Part shown: positions 32,820 through 42,838 of the stretch, one piece after another
Layout: every line of letters begins with the position of its first letter
How positions within the stretch are numbered: the first letter of the stretch is position 1
From: an uncultured Alphaproteobacteria bacterium
Lineage (GTDB): Bacteria > Pseudomonadota > Alphaproteobacteria > Rhodobacterales > Rhodobacteraceae
Length of the DNA stretch: 64,000 bases
NCBI GenBank assembly: GCA_902556405.1
Contig: CACDWF010000001.1
Location: forward strand, 298,206-362,205
Reading direction: 5' to 3'
Made by a program: the position numbers and the translations under genes
The notes under the pieces: model-generated
Told to the model about the DNA's origin: nothing
The model's input: the letters and a program-made list of their open reading frames with translations, nothing else
Databases searched by the model: none

Positions 32820-34085
32820 ATGGCAAACGGAACGAACAATACAATGTCTATGTCTTCGGTACTGCCTTGGATTATCGCTGCTATAGCGCTGGTTATTCTC
32901 CCATTTGTTTTTACCGGTGGTGGGTCAATAACTATTATGAACCAAATTGGTATAACAATTGTTCTAGCGATGAGCTATAACATGCTTTTAGGCCAGGGAG
33001 GGATGCTTAGCTTCGGTCATGCTGTATATATGGGACTAGGTGGGTTTGTTGCTGTTCATGTTATGAATATAGTAGAGTACCAAGAAATCTGGTTGCCATT
33101 ACCTTTTCTGCCTTTGGTTGGCGGTTTGGTCGGATTAGGTTTTGCAACTATAATTGGAAGTTTTTCTACCAGAAAAGCCGGTACTGTTTTTGCAATGATT
33201 AGTTTAGGGATTGGTGAGTTGATTGCTGCATGCTGTATAATTATTACCGTATTTTTTGGGGGAGAAGAGGGTATTTCTGGAGACAGAACGATGGCGCCTC
33301 CAACTTTTGGGATAGAGTTCATAAGCCAGAAAGAAGTCTACTTTTTGATTGCCTTTTGGGTTTTGGTTTCAACTTTTTTAATGTACCTATTTACGCAGAC
33401 ACCGGTGGGTAAAATGGCGAATGCTGTACGGGATAACCCTGAACGAGCGGAATTTGTTGGATATTCTATGCGCTGGGTACGTTTTGTGTCCTTTTGTGCT
33501 GCAGGTTTCTTTGCTGGTGTTGCTGGCGGTCTTTTCGCGATAAATTTTGAGATACTCACTGAACTAAACTTGAACCTCAACGCTTCTTTCACTGTTCTTC
33601 TAGCAACATACATCGGTGGAGTGGGATTTTTTCTTGGGCCAATTGTCGGTGCAATATTGTTTACTCTACTTCAAACAGTAATAGGGCTTAAGACCGATTT
33701 ATGGGCTCTTTATACCGGGGTAGTTTTTATACTTACCGTAATGTTTTTGCCTGCTGGTATAACCGGTTTTTTTGCTATGCATTTGGTTCCTTGGCATCTT
33801 GGGAGATTTGGAATGCTTCTAAAACCCTATGCAAAAATATTTTTACCAGCATTAATGTTCGTAATCGGTGCTGTTGGTCTAACAGAATTAGTGAATCACT
33901 CACGACATCATGGTGATGAAGTGCTTATGTCTTTATTTTGGGTTGAATTTAATACAAAATCGGCTGTTCCCTATATTGTTCTGGTTCTCTTAACAGCGGT
34001 TGGGTTTTGGTTTTCGAGGCTTTTTGCAAGGGAAGTCAAGGAAGCATGGGGTGATGCAACGTTTGTAGAAGGGCAGGGGAGATAG
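32820..34085 (+). CDS. Branched-chain-type ABC permease, LivM family
   Basis: A 421-residue membrane protein with about ten hydrophobic segments. NMLLGQGGMLSFGHAVYMGLG near residue 54 is the LivM signature, and AVRDNPERAEFVGYSMRWVRF is the cytoplasmic coupling region. The C terminus (from about residue 325) has an additional hydrophobic part, making it longer than the typical 300-350 residues. It works with LivH and the two ATPases. It starts three bases after LivH and ends two bases before LivG. Confidence 0.92.
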   Translation: MANGTNNTMSMSSVLPWIIAAIALVILPFVFTGGGSITIMNQIGITIVLAMSYNMLLGQGGMLSFGHAVYMGLGGFVAVHVMNIVEYQEIWLPLPFLPLVGGLVGLGFATIIGSFSTRKAGTVFAMISLGIGELIAACCIIITVFFGGEEGISGDRTMAPPTFGIEFISQKEVYFLIAFWVLVSTFLMYLFTQTPVGKMANAVRDNPERAEFVGYSMRWVRFVSFCAAGFFAGVAGGLFAINFEILTELNLNLNASFTVLLATYIGGVGFFLGPIVGAILFTLLQTVIGLKTDLWALYTGVVFILTVMFLPAGITGFFAMHLVPWHLGRFGMLLKPYAKIFLPALMFVIGAVGLTELVNHSRHHGDEVLMSLFWVEFNTKSAVPYIVLVLLTAVGFWFSRLFAREVKEAWGDATFVEGQGR

Positions 34086-34087
34086 GC

Positions 34088-34846
34088 ATGGCTGCAGAAG
34101 CACTAAAACTAGATAATGTAAAAAAAAGTTTTTCCGGTACCGAAATCATTAGAGGTCTAAACCTCAGTGTTGGGCAGAACGAAAGGCATGCTATTATAGG
34201 CCCAAATGGAGCAGGGAAATCTACTGCTTATAACCTTATTACTGGTAGATATGAAGTTAGCTCAGGGCAGATATTCTTAAATGGCCAGGAAATAACGAAT
34301 TTACAACCTTATGAAGTTAAACGAAAAGGTCTGAGTCGATCCTTTCAGATCACTAATATTTTTCCAAAAATGTCTGTATTTGAAAATGTGAGATGCTCAC
34401 TTTTATGGGCAATGGATTATAAATACTCTTTTTGGCATATGGTTGGGAAACAACCGGAACTGAATGAAAACGCGGAAAAGATCATAGAGGAGTTGAACTT
34501 AAAGGAGAGACGCGACACGCTTGCCGGGGTGCTTAGCTATGCTGAGCAACGCGCTTTAGAGATTGGAATTACAATCGCAGGTGGTTCAGAAGTCATTCTA
34601 CTGGATGAGCCGACAGCAGGTATGAGTGTTTCGGAAACAGAGTATATCGTGGGCCTTATACGAAAAGTAACGGAAGGCAAAACTTTGGTTGTTGTGGAGC
34701 ACGATATGGGGGTTGTCTTCGATTTGGCAGATAAAATTTCAGTGCTTGTTTATGGAGAAATAATTGCTACCGGCACACCGATTGAGGTCAAAGAAAACCA
34801 AGCAGTTCAAGAAGCCTATTTAGGCGCAGCCATGGAAGATCACTAA
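34088..34846 (+). CDS. ABC transporter ATPase, LivG family
   Basis: A 252-residue cytoplasmic ATPase. Walker A is GPNGAGKST near residue 38, the signature is LSYAEQRALEIG (usual for LivG), Walker B is VILLDEPTAGM, and the switch is VVVEHDM. The stop overlaps the start of the next ATPase by one base (TAATG). Together with LivF it drives the importer. Residues are all standard. Confidence 0.94.
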   Translation: MAAEALKLDNVKKSFSGTEIIRGLNLSVGQNERHAIIGPNGAGKSTAYNLITGRYEVSSGQIFLNGQEITNLQPYEVKRKGLSRSFQITNIFPKMSVFENVRCSLLWAMDYKYSFWHMVGKQPELNENAEKIIEELNLKERRDTLAGVLSYAEQRALEIGITIAGGSEVILLDEPTAGMSVSETEYIVGLIRKVTEGKTLVVVEHDMGVVFDLADKISVLVYGEIIATGTPIEVKENQAVQEAYLGAAMEDH

Positions 34847-35547
34847 TGTTAGAAGTCACAGATTTAAATGCATATTACGGAAAAAGCCACATTCTCAGAG
34901 GCGTAAACTTAAAAATAGAAGAAGGAGAAATTGTTTCTCTACTAGGTCGAAACGGTGTTGGTAGATCTACAACATGTAAAGCAATTATGGGAGAAGTTGA
35001 GCCAATTGGATCTGTAAAATTTAATGGAGATGAATTAGCTGGAAAAAAAGCTTTTGATATAGCAAAGCTCGGTTTAGGCTATGTGCCCGAAAACAGAGAC
35101 ATTTTTCCCGGATTGACTACAAGACAAAACTTAGAGCTAGGAATAAAAAATGGTCAAGATATGGCTAAATCGCGTTGGTCTTTGGATGATATGTTTAACC
35201 TATTCGAGAATCTAAAGAATAGAGCTGATGTAGAGGCCTCTTTTCTTTCTGGTGGCGAACAGCAAATGTTGACGATGTGTCGAACATTGATGGGTGACCC
35301 TGAGGTAATTATGATTGATGAGCCAACCGAAGGATTGAGCCCCCAGATGACAAAGCGAGTAGCAGACCTCCTTAATGAAATAAGCGGCAGGGGAGTATCA
35401 ATTTTATTAGTAGAGCAAAAGCTGGCAATAGCGATGAAAATCAGTCATCGTGTTTATGTTATGGGTCATGGACAAATTGTTTTTGAAGGCACTCCTGCGG
35501 ATTTGGAAAAGCGAGAAGATATTCGAAAAGAATGGCTTGAAGTGTAA
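34846..35547 (+). CDS. ABC transporter ATPase, LivF family, with Arg in Walker A
   Basis: A 233-residue ATPase. The signature LSGGEQQMLTMCR, Walker B VIMIDEPTEGL and the LLVEQ switch are intact. Walker A reads GRNGVGRST (near residues 37-45), so the invariant Lys is Arg (codon AGA at 34963-34965). In general Lys-to-Arg at this site weakens ATP hydrolysis, but some LivF-like proteins in related bacteria may carry Arg and work with an intact LivG. It is the last gene of the transport operon and meets the convergent serine hydrolase gene four bases later. Confidence 0.92.
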   Translation: MLEVTDLNAYYGKSHILRGVNLKIEEGEIVSLLGRNGVGRSTTCKAIMGEVEPIGSVKFNGDELAGKKAFDIAKLGLGYVPENRDIFPGLTTRQNLELGIKNGQDMAKSRWSLDDMFNLFENLKNRADVEASFLSGGEQQMLTMCRTLMGDPEVIMIDEPTEGLSPQMTKRVADLLNEISGRGVSILLVEQKLAIAMKISHRVYVMGHGQIVFEGTPADLEKREDIRKEWLEV

Positions 35548-35550
35548 AAT

Positions 35551-36711
35551 TTATACGGCGGAATAAGATGCTGCTCTAAATTCATTGGCCAAATTCAAGT
35601 CGCGCCCTGCATATTGCGTCATCATAACACCAGAAAGACTTTTCTCTATATCTAACCAAAAGAATGTGGTCGCTGCACCAGCCCATCCGAATTCACCATT
35701 GTTTGTAAGGCTCATGGCCTGACCGCTATCTATCATTACACGCCCTATTAAATTCCAGCCATAGCCATCCAATAATCTTGGCCCTAATTTGAGTGGTAAT
35801 AAATTTTTTTGAATCCGATTTTTTAACATAAAATTATGCATCATCGATGAAATTAGAGGGGTGCCTTCTTTATCCATTCTATCCAAAAGAAACTTGCAAA
35901 ATAATTGATAGTCTTTCACCGTAGAAAATAAGCCTCCACCTCCGCGTTCATGTATATTTAATCCTTCAGAGGGGTGTGTTTTTTCAATATCGACTACTAC
36001 CAAATCTTTCTGATTCAACGAAATTAATTCATTAAAATTGTTTGTGCCATGCATTGGCATAAGTCTCTCAGCTTTAGTTTTATCAAGAAAGAACGAGGTC
36101 TCATTCATACCGAGTGGATCAAGTATCAAGTTTCTCAATATATCCTCTAATCTTTTTTCTTCTAAGACCTCAAGAATTCTACCAAGAACATCTATTGACA
36201 CCGAATATCTCCATGCTTCGCCTGGTTGAAATGCCAGAGGCAAAGAAGCAATCTTATCAACAAATTCTTCTAAAGACAAAAAAGGTTCATTAAGCAAATT
36301 AGCTTCTTTATAGAAGGAGGCCACCTGACAGCCAATGTTGAAGCTATAGGAAAATCCTGATGTATGAGTTAATAAGTCAGCTATTGTTATGGGCCTTTTT
36401 AAGCGTTCTAAAGCACCATCCGGTCGTATAACTTTTAACGAGCTTAGGGAAGGAATAAACTCCTGGGCAATTGAGTTTAAATGTAGTTTATTTTTTTCTA
36501 TTAGTCTTATACAGGCCATTGATACTATGGGCTTAGTCATTGAAAATATTCGGTAAATTTGGTTTTTCTTTAAAGGTTTATTTGATCTAGCGTCTTTGTG
36601 GCCAGCAACCCCACTGGATAAAACCTGATCTTTAATCCTTACATCCCACTCTAACCCTGCGATGAGCTTTTTTTCGATAAACTTTTGGGCAATTTCGGTA
36701 AACATATCCAT
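35551..36711 (-). CDS. Serine hydrolase of the beta-lactamase (class C) fold
   Basis: A 386-residue enzyme of the class C beta-lactamase/esterase family. SMTKP near residue 57 is the S-x-x-K nucleophile site and YSV near 161 replaces the Y-x-N motif; a later HERGGGGLFSTVKDY segment is typical of the esterase subgroup. No signal peptide is visible, so it is probably a cytoplasmic esterase rather than a resistance enzyme. The ATG at 36711 follows GGAGAG closely; another ATG at 36705 has better spacing. It is convergent with the transporter operon. Confidence 0.86.
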   Translation of the reverse strand: MDMFTEIAQKFIEKKLIAGLEWDVRIKDQVLSSGVAGHKDARSNKPLKKNQIYRIFSMTKPIVSMACIRLIEKNKLHLNSIAQEFIPSLSSLKVIRPDGALERLKRPITIADLLTHTSGFSYSFNIGCQVASFYKEANLLNEPFLSLEEFVDKIASLPLAFQPGEAWRYSVSIDVLGRILEVLEEKRLEDILRNLILDPLGMNETSFFLDKTKAERLMPMHGTNNFNELISLNQKDLVVVDIEKTHPSEGLNIHERGGGGLFSTVKDYQLFCKFLLDRMDKEGTPLISSMMHNFMLKNRIQKNLLPLKLGPRLLDGYGWNLIGRVMIDSGQAMSLTNNGEFGWAGAATTFFWLDIEKSLSGVMMTQYAGRDLNLANEFRAASYSAV

Positions 36712-36782
36712 CAACTCTCCATTTTCATCTTGATACTATTGTTTCATCTTGACACTATCTATTCAAGGGTCTTATGTAAAAT

Positions 36783-37193
36783 ATGTCTCAGAAAAAATTA
36801 AGAAATAACCCATTTCAGCATTTTGTTGGAATAGAAGTCATTCAGTTAGGCGATGGTAAGTCAGTTCTCCAACTGGAGCTTAAAGACCATCATTTTAATT
36901 TATATGGTATACCGCACGGAGGAGTGCACGCAACTTTATTAGATATAGCTATGGGAACGGCTGCAAGCTTTCCAGATAACTCTGGTCGTGAAATAGACTC
37001 CGTAACGTTAAACTTGTCAGTTGATTATATAGCGCCGCCAGCGTCAAAAACTCTAATTGCGAGAGGCAAAGTTACAAAGAAGGGCAAGTCAATTGCTTAT
37101 TGTACAGCAGAAATATTCGATGAAGATAAGACACTCGTTGCTTCAGGCAGAAGTATTTTCAAATTGTATGATCGGGAGGGTAGTAAAAGATAA
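36783..37193 (+). CDS. Hotdog thioesterase, PaaI family
   Basis: A 136-residue single-hotdog thioesterase. GIPHGGVHATLLDIAMGTAA near residue 40 contains the HGG motif and the catalytic Asp of PaaI-type enzymes. It would hydrolyse aryl- or acyl-CoA esters. It is divergent from the serine hydrolase, 71 bases away, and ends six bases before the convergent amidase. It has no obvious partner; the ribosome binding site is weak (a short A-rich leader). Confidence 0.9.
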   Translation: MSQKKLRNNPFQHFVGIEVIQLGDGKSVLQLELKDHHFNLYGIPHGGVHATLLDIAMGTAASFPDNSGREIDSVTLNLSVDYIAPPASKTLIARGKVTKKGKSIAYCTAEIFDEDKTLVASGRSIFKLYDREGSKR

Positions 37194-37199
37194 GCTTTA

Positions 37200-38615
37200 T
37201 TAACCCCTTGCAAATAGCTTTTCAGCCATAATTCCTACCCTGTTTTCTATTTCTTCACAAGCATTCAAAATAATATCTTCACGAAACCTAGTAGAAATTA
37301 TTTGAACACCTACAGGAAGTCCATCGTTGTAGTTCGCACTTACAACTCCTGCAGGAATTCCCATGTAGTTCATAGTATGCGCATAAAACATACCTGCTAG
37401 AACCTCCTTAGTGCCTTCAATCCCCTGAGTATCTCGATTCCACTCGTAGGTTGGATAGAGAAGAAAAGGTGTTAGGACGAGTGGGTATTTTCTAAAAAAG
37501 AGATTCCACTCTCGAAAGAAATATGACCTTTTTGCCATCCCAAGTAGTAAATCTTCTCCCTCAAACGGAGAAATTATTTCAAAATAATTGTGAGCTACAA
37601 GATTAAAGTTTTCACTTCCTAAGTTTTTGTAATCTTTTTCATGTAGTGCTTTTATCTCTCCAAAAAGCGTTTTAGCAGAAAAGTTTGCAGCATCTTCGAA
37701 TTCGGGTAACTCAATTTCTTCAAGAATATAACCAGCATCTTTTAACGCTTCAATTGCATTATCCATAGCCTTATTAATGGCAGGATGCAGAGGTTCTCCT
37801 AATGTTTCCTTTGTAAAACCAATTTTTATTGGTGACTGTATCGCTTTACTTTCAAAAGGCATGTCTACCATCCATGGATCACGAGGGTCATAATTTATTA
37901 ACGAACGCATACCAAGACGGACGTCTTTTATTTCCCTTGCTATTACTCCTTGTACAGACATTAGCTGAGCGATAAGCCCTCTCTCTTGTGTTTGGCTAGG
38001 ATTATAGGCAGGTACGCGCCCTAACCCCGGCTTTACGGTGCATGCGCCGGTCGCTGTGGAAGGAATTCTTAATGAGCCAGCAATGTCATTTCCATGGGCC
38101 AAGCTCCCCATGCCACTCATGACGGCTGCTGACGCGCCCCCAGACGATCCACCTGGGCTTGCCCAATCGTTCCATGGGTTATAGGTTCTTCCATGTATAA
38201 CATTGTCGGTTGTCCCTCTCATAGAAAATTCTGGAGTATTTGTTCTTCCAATAACAATTGCGCCATCTTTTTCTAAATTATCAACCACAGGAGCATTACC
38301 TGGTGCAATTAAGTCTTTTAAAGCCTCTAATCCATTGGGTGTTGCATATCCCTTCTGATCTATATTTTCTTTGATTGTAATTGGAACCCCATGTAATGGC
38401 CCTTGGAACTTCCCTTTTTTTGTAAGCTTGTCCAATTCGTGTGCTTTTTCTAGAGCAGACGCGCTTAAATCATCAACTATTGCATTTATTTTATTATTGG
38501 TTTGGTTAACTCTTTCAATACAGCTGGAAACAAGATCTTCAGCTAATATGCTGCCATCCTTTATTAACTTAGCGCTTTCATAGGCACTAAGTTTCCAATA
38601 ATTATTCTTTGGCAT
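37200..38615 (-). CDS. Amidase-signature enzyme
   Basis: A 471-residue amidase-signature hydrolase. The catalytic Lys is in PITIKENIDQKG near residue 82; the Ser-Ser pair is in SPGGSSGGASAAV and GNDIAGSLRIPS near 155-180, giving the Ser-cisSer-Lys triad. Not GatA: no tRNA-amidation partner genes GatB or GatC are adjacent. It probably hydrolyses an amide taken up or formed in this catabolic region. It starts nine bases after the ligase gene ends, so both belong to one leftward operon. Confidence 0.9.
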   Translation of the reverse strand: MPKNNYWKLSAYESAKLIKDGSILAEDLVSSCIERVNQTNNKINAIVDDLSASALEKAHELDKLTKKGKFQGPLHGVPITIKENIDQKGYATPNGLEALKDLIAPGNAPVVDNLEKDGAIVIGRTNTPEFSMRGTTDNVIHGRTYNPWNDWASPGGSSGGASAAVMSGMGSLAHGNDIAGSLRIPSTATGACTVKPGLGRVPAYNPSQTQERGLIAQLMSVQGVIAREIKDVRLGMRSLINYDPRDPWMVDMPFESKAIQSPIKIGFTKETLGEPLHPAINKAMDNAIEALKDAGYILEEIELPEFEDAANFSAKTLFGEIKALHEKDYKNLGSENFNLVAHNYFEIISPFEGEDLLLGMAKRSYFFREWNLFFRKYPLVLTPFLLYPTYEWNRDTQGIEGTKEVLAGMFYAHTMNYMGIPAGVVSANYNDGLPVGVQIISTRFREDIILNACEEIENRVGIMAEKLFARG

Positions 38616-38624
38616 TGCTATATC

Positions 38625-40256
38625 CTATGAAGCTAGTGTGTAATTTTCGTATTTTTGTCTAAGTGTAAGCTTTGATACTTTACCTGTAGCTGTGAGAGGT
38701 AGTTCATCTTCATACACTACATCGTCAGGCATTTGCCACTTTGCGAAATGCCCTTCCAAATGTTTAATTAACGCTTCTTTTGACGGTTTTTTGCCTTCTG
38801 CGGGAACGACAACTAACAATGGTCTTTCATCCCATTTTTCATGAGGAATAGCAATCACAGCACAATTTTCTACATCTGGATGGGACATAGCTCTGTTTTC
38901 TAAATCAATTGAACTAATCCACTCTCCACCTGATTTGATTAAGTCTTTTGCGCGGTCAGTTAATCTCAAAAAGCCTTGCTCATCAATTGAGGCGACGTCT
39001 CCCGTCCCAAAGTAACCTTCTTCGTCTATAGCTGCTTTACTCGCTTCTTCATTATTATAATAACCTCCTGCGATGGTATTGCCGCGAATATAAAGGTTTC
39101 CTATGCTCTTCCCATCTTCAGGCAATCTTTTTCCATCATCGTCAACAATCTTTAGGTCAACCATAAAAATCTTTCTCCCCTGTGATGTCTGAAGATGCCT
39201 TTGTTCTTCAACAGGTAGCTCAGAAAACGGTGATATAAGGCGGCCAGAGGTACCTAATGGGCTTGTTTCCGTCATACCCCAGGCATGGATCACTCTTACA
39301 CCCATATTTTCAAAAGCTTCAATCAGCGATTTGGCGGCAGCCGAACCACCAACTAGCATTTCTTCTAAACCATCTGGCTTTTTTCCTCCTCGTTGTGCAA
39401 TCTCCTCGAGTAATCCCATCCAAACCGTTGGAACACCCCAAGCTGAATTAACAGAGTACGTTTCAAGTAAATCATATACGCTTTTTCCATCTAGGTTTGC
39501 TCCTGGAAAAACAAGCGAAGTACCGCTTATGGGAGCACTGTAGGGTATTCCCCAAGCGTTTGCATGGAAAAGGGGTACTATCGGTAAAATTTTCTTTTTT
39601 GGTGAAAATGAACCACCGTTGTAAAAGCATTGGATTAAAGCATGTAAAACAGTTGATCTATGGGAATATAGAACGCCTTTTGGGTTTCCGGTAGTACCAG
39701 ATGTGTAACAAAGGCCAGATGCCGTGTTTTCATCAAATTCAGGCCATTCAAAGTCTGAACTTTCTTTTTCAATTAGATCTTCATAGCAAATAACATTTGG
39801 AATTTTACATTCAGGCATATGCTCTTTATCAGCCATTAAAATATATTTTGTTGAGGATGGAAATTTATCCAAATGTGCCTCAATTATTGGAATAAATGTT
39901 AAATCTAGGAAAATTAGTTTGTCCTCTGCATGATTGACTACATAAGTCATTTGTTCGCTTGAGAGGCGTGGGTTAATGGTATGACAAATAGCACCAATTC
40001 CGGAGATAGCAAAATACAGTTCTAAATGTCTAAAGCTATTCCAGGCCAACGTAGCAATTCTGTCACCCATTTTTACACCTAGTGATGTGAGTGCCTTAGA
40101 CATTTGCCTCGATCTTAGCGCTATCTCCGCATAATTGGTGGTATGGAGAGTTCCCTGAAGCGTTTTTGAAATTATTTCTTCATTTGGATGAATTTTTTCG
40201 GCTAGTGTTATTATGTCGGCAATTCTTAAAGGCCGATTCATCATCATTCCATGCAT
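38625..40256 (-). CDS. Long- or medium-chain acyl-CoA ligase (AMP-forming)
   Basis: A 543-residue ANL-superfamily ligase. CYTSGTTGNPKGVLYSHRS near residue 185 is the P-loop, WGMTETSPLG near 322 and GYFGTGDVA near 422 follow, and LTDRAKDLIKSGGEWISSID is the hinge; the catalytic Lys is in LPLTATGKVSKL near the end. All motifs are intact. The family includes medium- and long-chain and terpenoid acid ligases. It is the first gene of the leftward operon and its 5' region is the large non-coding stretch 40257-40736. Confidence 0.9.
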   Translation of the reverse strand: MHGMMMNRPLRIADIITLAEKIHPNEEIISKTLQGTLHTTNYAEIALRSRQMSKALTSLGVKMGDRIATLAWNSFRHLELYFAISGIGAICHTINPRLSSEQMTYVVNHAEDKLIFLDLTFIPIIEAHLDKFPSSTKYILMADKEHMPECKIPNVICYEDLIEKESSDFEWPEFDENTASGLCYTSGTTGNPKGVLYSHRSTVLHALIQCFYNGGSFSPKKKILPIVPLFHANAWGIPYSAPISGTSLVFPGANLDGKSVYDLLETYSVNSAWGVPTVWMGLLEEIAQRGGKKPDGLEEMLVGGSAAAKSLIEAFENMGVRVIHAWGMTETSPLGTSGRLISPFSELPVEEQRHLQTSQGRKIFMVDLKIVDDDGKRLPEDGKSIGNLYIRGNTIAGGYYNNEEASKAAIDEEGYFGTGDVASIDEQGFLRLTDRAKDLIKSGGEWISSIDLENRAMSHPDVENCAVIAIPHEKWDERPLLVVVPAEGKKPSKEALIKHLEGHFAKWQMPDDVVYEDELPLTATGKVSKLTLRQKYENYTLAS

Positions 40257-40736
40257 TTTTGAGCTCCCAATACAGTTTTATATATTTTGCAAAGTTATTT
40301 ATATGAGTAATTATTATTAGTTATTTCTAATCTGTCTATTATTAATTATAGGTAGAAATAGTATGTTTCAGCCTATTAAAAATTATTGGCGAAATAATTC
40401 GCATGCTTACAAAATCCCATTAAATTAATTTTAATAATGTAAGAAAAATATTACATTATGTAAATATTACATTACATTAAGTAACTGATTTTTAAGCATT
40501 TTTCTATAATTAAAGATTGTTTTTTCACTTTTTTCACTATATACTCTACGTACCTTTATTCAGATTACATCCTCTGGATAGGTCGGCTGCGTCCGTGGGG
40601 GGACTGCGGGCGCGGTTCATTCACCCATCAATCGTACATTTATAATATTTTACATTGAGTCTACTTTTTTATAACAATTTGCTTTACCCTACGTAATAGT
40701 GTGTTACTATTTATTGTAAATTATGGAGTATATGAC
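40257..40736. other. 480-base non-coding stretch with repeats and a GC-rich patch
   Basis: No plausible gene is seen. Three features stand out. Around 40435-40485, TAATGTAA is followed by two copies of AATATTACATTA and a further TTACATTA. At 40577-40621 an unusually GC-rich segment can pair GC-GTCC with GGAC-T-GC around a G-rich loop and resembles a folded RNA. At 40695-40711, AATAGT and ACTATT form an inverted repeat with a 5-base loop just before the 80-residue gene. The divergent genes on both sides probably take their promoters from here. Confidence 0.7.
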
Positions 40737-40979
40737 ATGAGCAATAATATTATTGAGACGAACCTTGGTAAAAAAGTTGATCTGCAAAGAATTTCAGAGG
40801 GATCTGCTTCGCCAATTACCAAAGCAGGCGCTTTTTATGTATTCTCTTTGCGAGTTGCAGGAGATGATGTTAGAGAATATTCTTTTACCAATAGGGACAG
40901 AGCTGTTTCCATGCGCTCAGTTTTGGTAAGTCACCTCGCACAGAAAATGCAATTAGATACAAAGAAAAAAGTTATCTGA
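40737..40979 (+). CDS. Hypothetical protein (80 aa)
   Basis: The ATG at 40737 follows GGAG by about eight bases. The protein is small and soluble: a polar N terminus (NNIIETNLGKKVDLQRI), a central AGAFYVFSLRVAGDDVREYSF that could be two beta strands, and a C-terminal helix (AVSMRSVLVSHLAQKMQ). I do not recognise it. It ends six bases before the convergent SnoaL-like gene. It may act on the operator-like repeats upstream, but no DNA-binding motif is clear. Confidence 0.6.
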   Translation: MSNNIIETNLGKKVDLQRISEGSASPITKAGAFYVFSLRVAGDDVREYSFTNRDRAVSMRSVLVSHLAQKMQLDTKKKVI

Positions 40980-40985
40980 AACTTA

Positions 40986-41402
40986 CTATTCTTTTACTTG
41001 TAAGCTTCTGAAAAAAGGATCATTGGAGGTAAGAAGATTCATAAATCTTCTCAATTCTCCTACCGACTTATACGGTCTCATTACTACCTCAAATTTTTCA
41101 ATTAAGCCTCGTTTATTTAGAGTAATCATGTCCACGCCAGTTGCGTCGAGATGACCAATTTTGCAATGAAACTCCAGAAAATAGTCTGAATCATTACATA
41201 AAACTCGGTTATATTCTAAATTTTTGAATACTGAACCAACGTGGCTTAATATCCTCGTTACAACTTCTTTTCCTTGCCATTCCTTCCAGTAGGTTGGTGG
41301 CTTGAAGAGTATATTTTCATCAAAAATAGATTCAAGGTGATCCACATTATTTGATTTTATAGCTATAAAAAAACTCTCGATTGTTGGGTGGTATGAATGC
41401 AT
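40986..41402 (-). CDS. SnoaL/NTF2-like protein
   Basis: A 138-residue alpha+beta cone-fold protein. The N-terminal TIESFFIAIKSNNVDHLESIFDE, the central KPPTYWKEWQGKEVVTRILSH and the C-terminal VDMITLNKRGLIEKFEVVMRP match the SnoaL-like/NTF2 pattern. The family includes small isomerases and dehydratases and many proteins of unknown function. It is monocistronic, leftward, and divergent from hmgA, from which it is 77 bases away; they may share control. Confidence 0.72.
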   Translation of the reverse strand: MHSYHPTIESFFIAIKSNNVDHLESIFDENILFKPPTYWKEWQGKEVVTRILSHVGSVFKNLEYNRVLCNDSDYFLEFHCKIGHLDATGVDMITLNKRGLIEKFEVVMRPYKSVGELRRFMNLLTSNDPFFRSLQVKE

Positions 41403-41479
41403 AAAATTTTATATTTTTAACGAGGTATGTTATGATGTTTTTATATATTACTTATATAAAATATCAGGTCGAGATAATT

Positions 41480-42838
41480 ATGCCAGATGGTAGTGTAAAA
41501 TCTAAAAATAAATCATTAGAAACTAACTTAAAATTTAAATATATGCCAGGTTTTGGTAATGACTTTGAAACTCAGGCTCTCCCTGGTGCATTACCACAGG
41601 GCATGAATAGTCCGCAAAAGTGTGATTATGGTTTGTATGCTGAACAATTATCAGGCACCCCTTTTACAGCACCTCGTGCAAGAAATGAAAGAACATGGTG
41701 TTATAGAATATACCCTTCAGTAAAGCATCTTAATAAATTAGAAAAAATTAGTCTCCCATATTGGAAAAGTGCGCCGTGTATTACTGATGATGTTATAAGC
41801 CTTGGTCAATATCGATGGGATCCGATTCCTGCAACTAAAACAGGAGATACTTTTATTACTGGGATGCGTACTATTACAACAACGGGTGATGTTAATATGC
41901 AAACTGGAATGGCATCACACGTTTATGTTTGTAATAAATCAATGGATAAAGACTATTTCTATTCAGCTGATAGTGAGTTATTGGTTGTTCCACAATTAGG
42001 ACGTTTAGTATTTAAAACGGAGCTTGGGTTAATTGAAATAGCACCAGGTGAAGTAGCCCTAATCCCACGTGGGCTTGTTTTTTCAGTATTACTACGAGAT
42101 GAGATATGCCGAGGTTTTGTTTGTGAAAACTATGGTCAAAAGTTTATCCTCCCAAACAGAGGCCCCATCGGGGCTAACTGTCTCGCAAATTCCAGAGATT
42201 TTAAAGTTCCACACGCTTATTTTGAAGATAAAGAGGAAGAAGGCAATCTCATGGTGAAATGGTGTGGGTCGTTTCACTCCTGTCGTTTATCAAGATCGCC
42301 ATTTGACATTGTTGCCTGGCATGGGAATTACGCACCATGGAAGTATGATCTTAGAAATTTTTCTCCTGTAAGTGCTGTATTATTCGACCATCCCGATCCC
42401 TCAATTTATACAGTTCTAACATCACCTTCAGGAATTGAAGGGACAGCAAACATCGACTTCATTTTATTTAGGGACAGATGGAATGTTGCGGAGAACACGT
42501 TTAGACCTCCATGGTACCATAAAAATGTTATGTCCGAAATGATGGGAAATATTGTAGGTAAATATGATGCAAAGCCTACAGGGTTTGTGCCTGGAGGTAT
42601 AAGTCTTCACAATATGATGCTACCCCATGGTCCAGATAAAGATGCTTTTGAAGGCGCTTCAAACATTGATTTAAAGCCGCAAAAACTAGAAAGTACTTTG
42701 ACTTTTATGTTTGAGTCACGGTTTCCACAACACTTAACAGAATTTGCTGCTAAAGAGGCTCCATTGCAGGACAATTATACGGATTGCTGGGCAGGATTGG
42801 TTAAAAAGTTTGATGGAACGCCAGAAGGCAACTGGTAA
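41480..42838 (+). CDS. hmgA: Homogentisate 1,2-dioxygenase
   Basis: A 452-residue non-haem iron enzyme that opens the ring of homogentisate to maleylacetoacetate. [21 protein letters not shown] near the N terminus is diagnostic (longer than shown in parts). The iron ligands are in [13 protein letters not shown] (His and Glu) and [12 protein letters not shown] (His). The ATG at 41480, just after GAGATAATT, is preferred to the upstream ATG at 41435 or the frame from 41432, because the family starts near here. The stop overlaps the next start as TAATG. It heads the homogentisate operon. Confidence 0.96.
   Translation: MPDGSVKSKNKSLETNLKFKYMPGFGNDFETQALPGALPQGMNSPQKCDYGLYAEQLSGTPFTAPRARNERTWCYRIYPSVKHLNKLEKISLPYWKSAPCITDDVISLGQYRWDPIPATKTGDTFITGMRTITTTGDVNMQTGMASHVYVCNKSMDKDYFYSADSELLVVPQLGRLVFKTELGLIEIAPGEVALIPRGLVFSVLLRDEICRGFVCENYGQKFILPNRGPIGANCLANSRDFKVPHAYFEDKEEEGNLMVKWCGSFHSCRLSRSPFDIVAWHGNYAPWKYDLRNFSPVSAVLFDHPDPSIYTVLTSPSGIEGTANIDFILFRDRWNVAENTFRPPWYHKNVMSEMMGNIVGKYDAKPTGFVPGGISLHNMMLPHGPDKDAFEGASNIDLKPQKLESTLTFMFESRFPQHLTEFAAKEAPLQDNYTDCWAGLVKKFDGTPEGNW

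Noticed and set aside
35551..36711. Serine hydrolase as an antibiotic-resistance beta-lactamase
   Set aside because: There is no signal peptide and the second motif is YSV; the sequence fits the esterase branch.
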